DNA of 43,269 bases from Gonium pectorale (lineage: Eukaryota; Chlorophyta; Chlorophyceae; Chlamydomonadales; Volvocaceae). A program made the translations under genes and the position numbers. The notes beneath the pieces were generated by a model, which saw only the letters and a program-made list of their open reading frames with translations, made no database searches and was not told the DNA's origin. Where the stretch lies: the NCBI GenBank assembly GCA_001584585.1, contig LSYV01000024.1:105327-148595 (forward strand), read 5' to 3'. Below, one piece after another: positions 40,801-43,269 of the stretch; the first letter of the stretch is position 1; every line of letters starts with the position of its first letter.

Positions 40801-43269
40801 TGTTAAACTGGTGCACACGGCGGGCTGGCGGACCGTACGCGACCATGCGCCGTCTTGAACTCTTAAGTGTTTGCCCGCTGATGCTCCTTTTGGGTGCACC
40901 CGTTGTGCCCTGCCCGCTCCGCTGCACCCTGCGCTCCGAGACTGTCGTGCACGGCCCCCTGTCCCCAATGCTGTCAAACGCCCCTGTACCCTGTCTCCTT
41001 TATCGCCACCGCCCTCCCCCCCTCCGGCCACAGATCGACATGGAGGACATTGGCGGCACGGGCCCGCGGAGGGGCAAGAAGCACGCCGGCTCGGCGGCCA
41101 CCTCGGTGTCGGGCGCCGCCGGGGGGGACGGGCGGCCGGAGATGCTCAACCCGCTCATCCGCGGCAGCCTCACCAAGCAGGTGGGAGGGAGCGCCGGGCG
41201 GCAACGCGGGCGGGAACGGGAACGGGAACGGGAAGTTTCTTTACAGCCTGCTCAACGCCACCCCGCCCCATCCCGCCCGGGCACCAAGCAGGGGGGTGGG
41301 CGCGGGACAGTGTGCGCGTGGGGTGGAGGGTGACGAAGCGATCCATTTAGGCGTTACAGAGGCCATTTACACAAGCAGCTTGTCGAAGCTCGTGAAACAT
41401 CGTGATCCCCGCAGGGGGATTGAGAACCGACATGCGGGGTTGAAAGGGACGTTGGGCTTGCGGGGATAGGCTTGCGGTTTTACGCGTTGCGGCCCGCCAG
41501 GTAGGTGAGCGGGCGGGCGACGCAGCGACGCCTAAGAGAGCAGGGCGGCTGCGCAGGAGTCTTCGCTTTCGGACGGATCCTCCCCATGCCATCTCCAACC
41601 GCCCGCCGCTGCCCGCACCCTCGGGAAACCAGTCAACCCAACCGCACCACCCACCCCACCCGCCACCCCGCCGCCCCGCCGCCCCGCCGCCCCGCCACCT
41701 CGGCCACCCCGCACCCCGGTTCTCAGGGCTACAAGCTGATCGGCAGCCACAGCGGCGTCAAGATGTGTCGCTGGACCAAGTCCATGCTGCGCGGCCGCGG
41801 CGGCTGCTACAAGCACGCCTTCTACGGCATCGCCTCGCACCGCTGCATGGAGGCCACCCCCTCGCTCGCCTGCGCCAACAAGTGCGTCTTCTGCTGGCGC
41901 CACCACTCCAACCCCGTGGGCAAGGTGCGGCGCGCGCGGGCACGCTGCGCGCACACGCGTGCGTGCGTGCGGCGCTGTACGGCATCGTACAATGTGTACG
42001 GCACTGCACGCGCGGCCGGGGTGTGTGCGTGTGTGCATGTGCACCGCCGGTCCTCGTGCCGTACGGCCTCGGGTGTGCATGGTGGCAGGCAGGCGTGCAA
42101 GTGACTGCAGACGTGGGGGTGGGCCATGGGCCCGCCCACGCCTCCACCCGCACTTACGCCTCGACCTCACCCCGCCCGTCTTACTGTTGCCTTTACACCC
42201 TGACCGCTCCTCACTATAACCCCCGCTCACGCGTCCAGCCCGCCGCTTTCCTCCTGCTCGTGCAACCCGATCCGACGCGTATGCCACACACAAACGTACG
42301 TATATTATTACCGTATGCGATTGCCGCACGTGGATGCCACACACGCAGACGTGGAAGTGGGCCATGGACCCGCCCGACGTGATCGTGGACACGGCGCTGG
42401 AGCTGCACACCCGGATGGTCCGCGAGTACGCCGGCGTGCCGGGAGTCAAGCCGGAGGCGGTGGCGGAGGGGCTGCAGGTGCGCAGGGGGCTGGTCGGGGG
42501 CGGTGATGGGGCCGGAGGTTTGGTGGCGGAGGGGCGATTGGTTCGCCCCGGCGGGTGTGAGGCCCCGGGCGGGAACGCGCAAAAGAACGCCACAAGGGTC
42601 ACGGGGCCAGCGACATGAGGGCCCGCAGTGTGCAGAGGTGTGAGGGCAGGAGGGTTGGGGGCAGCAATGTGCTCGGGTCCTCGGCACACCGCAGCCCCGC
42701 GGCAGTGCTGCGCGCGCCCGCTTGTTTGGCGAGTCCCGTCATCGCCCAGCGTGGAATCCAAACGGACATCCAAACTGACGCCCAGCCGGGAATACAAATG
42801 GACAGGCCGCCGGCCTCTCCGTATGCGTCGCTGGCTGACCTCCCGGCCTGGCCAACCCCCAGACATCAGCACGTCCTAAGTCTCCGAAGCAGACCCATGT
42901 AACGAGTGCAATCGCACCTTGACTCCCTCCCCCACCCTCCGCGCGACGCGGCCCGTTTCCCGTCTATATTTCCCCCTCCCTCACCTCCCTCCTGTCCCCT
43001 CCCCCTTCCCCTCCCCTCCCCCCCACCCCTGCCGCAGCCCAAGCACTGCGCGCTGTCGCTGGTGGGCGAGCCCATCATGTACCCCGAGATCAACGCGCTG
43101 GTGGGCCGACTGCACGCCCGCGGCATCTCCACCTTCCTGGTCACCAACGCGCAGTTCCCCGACCGCATCCAGCAGCTGGCGCCCGTCACGCAGCTGTACG
43201 TGTCGGTGGACGCGGCCACGCCCGAGAGCCTCAAGGCACGTGCGATGTGGGGTTGGGCGGTCGAGTGGG
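37837..43269 (+). CDS. TYW1: TYW1, S-adenosylmethionine-dependent tRNA 4-demethylwyosine synthase (5' part, truncated by the window end)
   Basis: Exons: 37837-38100, 38222-38640, 39251-39423, 40444-40652, 41034-41180, 41727-41924, 42349-42477 and 43038 to about 43235. Phases agree throughout (0, 2, 1, 0, 0, 0, 0). The enzyme condenses N1-methylguanosine at position 37 of tRNA-Phe with pyruvate carbons to form the tricyclic base of wybutosine. Residues 3-30 form a membrane-anchor-like hydrophobic helix. Next comes an FMN-binding flavodoxin domain (VRVLYGSTKGT, VLVSTYEGGTPPENARFF, VWGAGNSLYEQHFNAVARRV), then an acidic Glu/Asp linker and LTKQ. GYKLIGSHSGVKMCRWTKSM leads into the radical-SAM core with CANKCVFC (Cys453, 457, 460) that ligates the 4Fe-4S cluster. 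It continues with the conserved SLVGEPIMYPEIN and YVSVDA. The rest of the gene lies beyond the window. The Cys-pair insertions in the N-terminal third are unusual. The end of exon 8 is uncertain (AAG followed by GC, or GT four bases later). Confidence 0.93.
38889..38966. repeat. Diverged dispersed repeat, copy 2, in TYW1 intron 2
   Basis: Aligns with 6287-6363 in the 3.6 kb intergenic region, in the same orientation. Shared blocks include GTAAT, AAGGGAAA, GGACACCGA, GCATAC, CTTGTGG and GGTCTTGG. Confidence 0.6.
40139..40402. repeat. Internal duplication in TYW1 intron 3
   Basis: A 24-bp segment (GAGGGCGAGGGC, then GGCCTCTTCGCC) at 40139-40162 recurs exactly at 40379-40402. Both are preceded by GCACCTCCCG, and ACCATCCCCATGG also occurs twice nearby. 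Roughly 240 bp of the 1020 bp intron appears duplicated and diverged. Confidence 0.6.

Noticed and set aside
39465..41333. A single 622-codon plus-strand ORF
   Set aside because: It contains TYW1 exons 4 and 5 in frame, but the rest corresponds to TYW1 introns. Homology and phase-consistent splice sites show that it is not one continuous coding region.
1..43269. CRISPR array, rRNA, tRNA or recognisable autonomous transposon
   Set aside because: The repeats seen are short satellites or pairs without spacer structure. No tRNA cloverleaf or rRNA sequence and no transposase, reverse transcriptase or integrase motif was recognised on either strand.

Overview
The window is GC-rich nuclear DNA of a green alga, most likely a volvocine or Chlamydomonas-like member of Chlamydomonadales. 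The evidence is: genes interrupted by many short GT..AG introns; long Ala/Gly/Gln/Pro low-complexity stretches in coding exons; TGTAA-type polyadenylation signals; an F-box/ankyrin protein of a style common in these algae; and dispersed GC-rich micro-repeats. No rRNA, tRNA or CRISPR array was recognised. A 42-base run of N at 23919-23960 marks an assembly gap.

Layout from left to right. (1) 2-1015, plus: the 3' end of a gene whose C-terminal domain reappears in the gene at 11308-16025. (2) 3776-5610, minus: a two-exon F-box/ankyrin repeat protein. (3) 5611-9209: a 3.6 kb spacer with no gene I can support. (4) 9210-10142, plus: a two-exon pyroglutamyl-peptidase I (peptidase C15). (5) 11308-16025, plus: a four-exon, 1299-residue low-complexity protein with an internally duplicated domain of about 120 residues, a KRRR basic patch and the C-terminal domain shared with gene 1. 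(6) 18655-25200 and 26289-30985, both minus: tandem paralogues of an unrecognised coiled-coil family. Many of their exons are phase-0 modules of exactly 34 codons or multi-part versions of them. (7) 31935-37486, minus: a third, unrelated coiled-coil gene with about ten exons. (8) 37837 to the end, plus: the first eight exons of TYW1, the tRNA 4-demethylwyosine synthase of wybutosine biosynthesis. It is divergently arranged with gene 7 across a 350 bp intergenic region.

Two genes have clear biochemistry. The C15 peptidase removes N-terminal pyroglutamate. TYW1 is a flavodoxin/radical-SAM enzyme that modifies guanosine 37 of tRNA-Phe. The rest are lineage-style proteins without a known function. 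The most interesting material is the tandem pair A (18.7-25.2 kb) and B (26.3-31.0 kb), with its exon-module architecture and a C-terminal core I cannot place in any family, followed by the repeat protein at 11.3-16.0 kb, in which both domain copies keep an intron at the same position. All exon models were derived by hand from splice-site consensus, reading phase and paralogue comparison, without transcript data.
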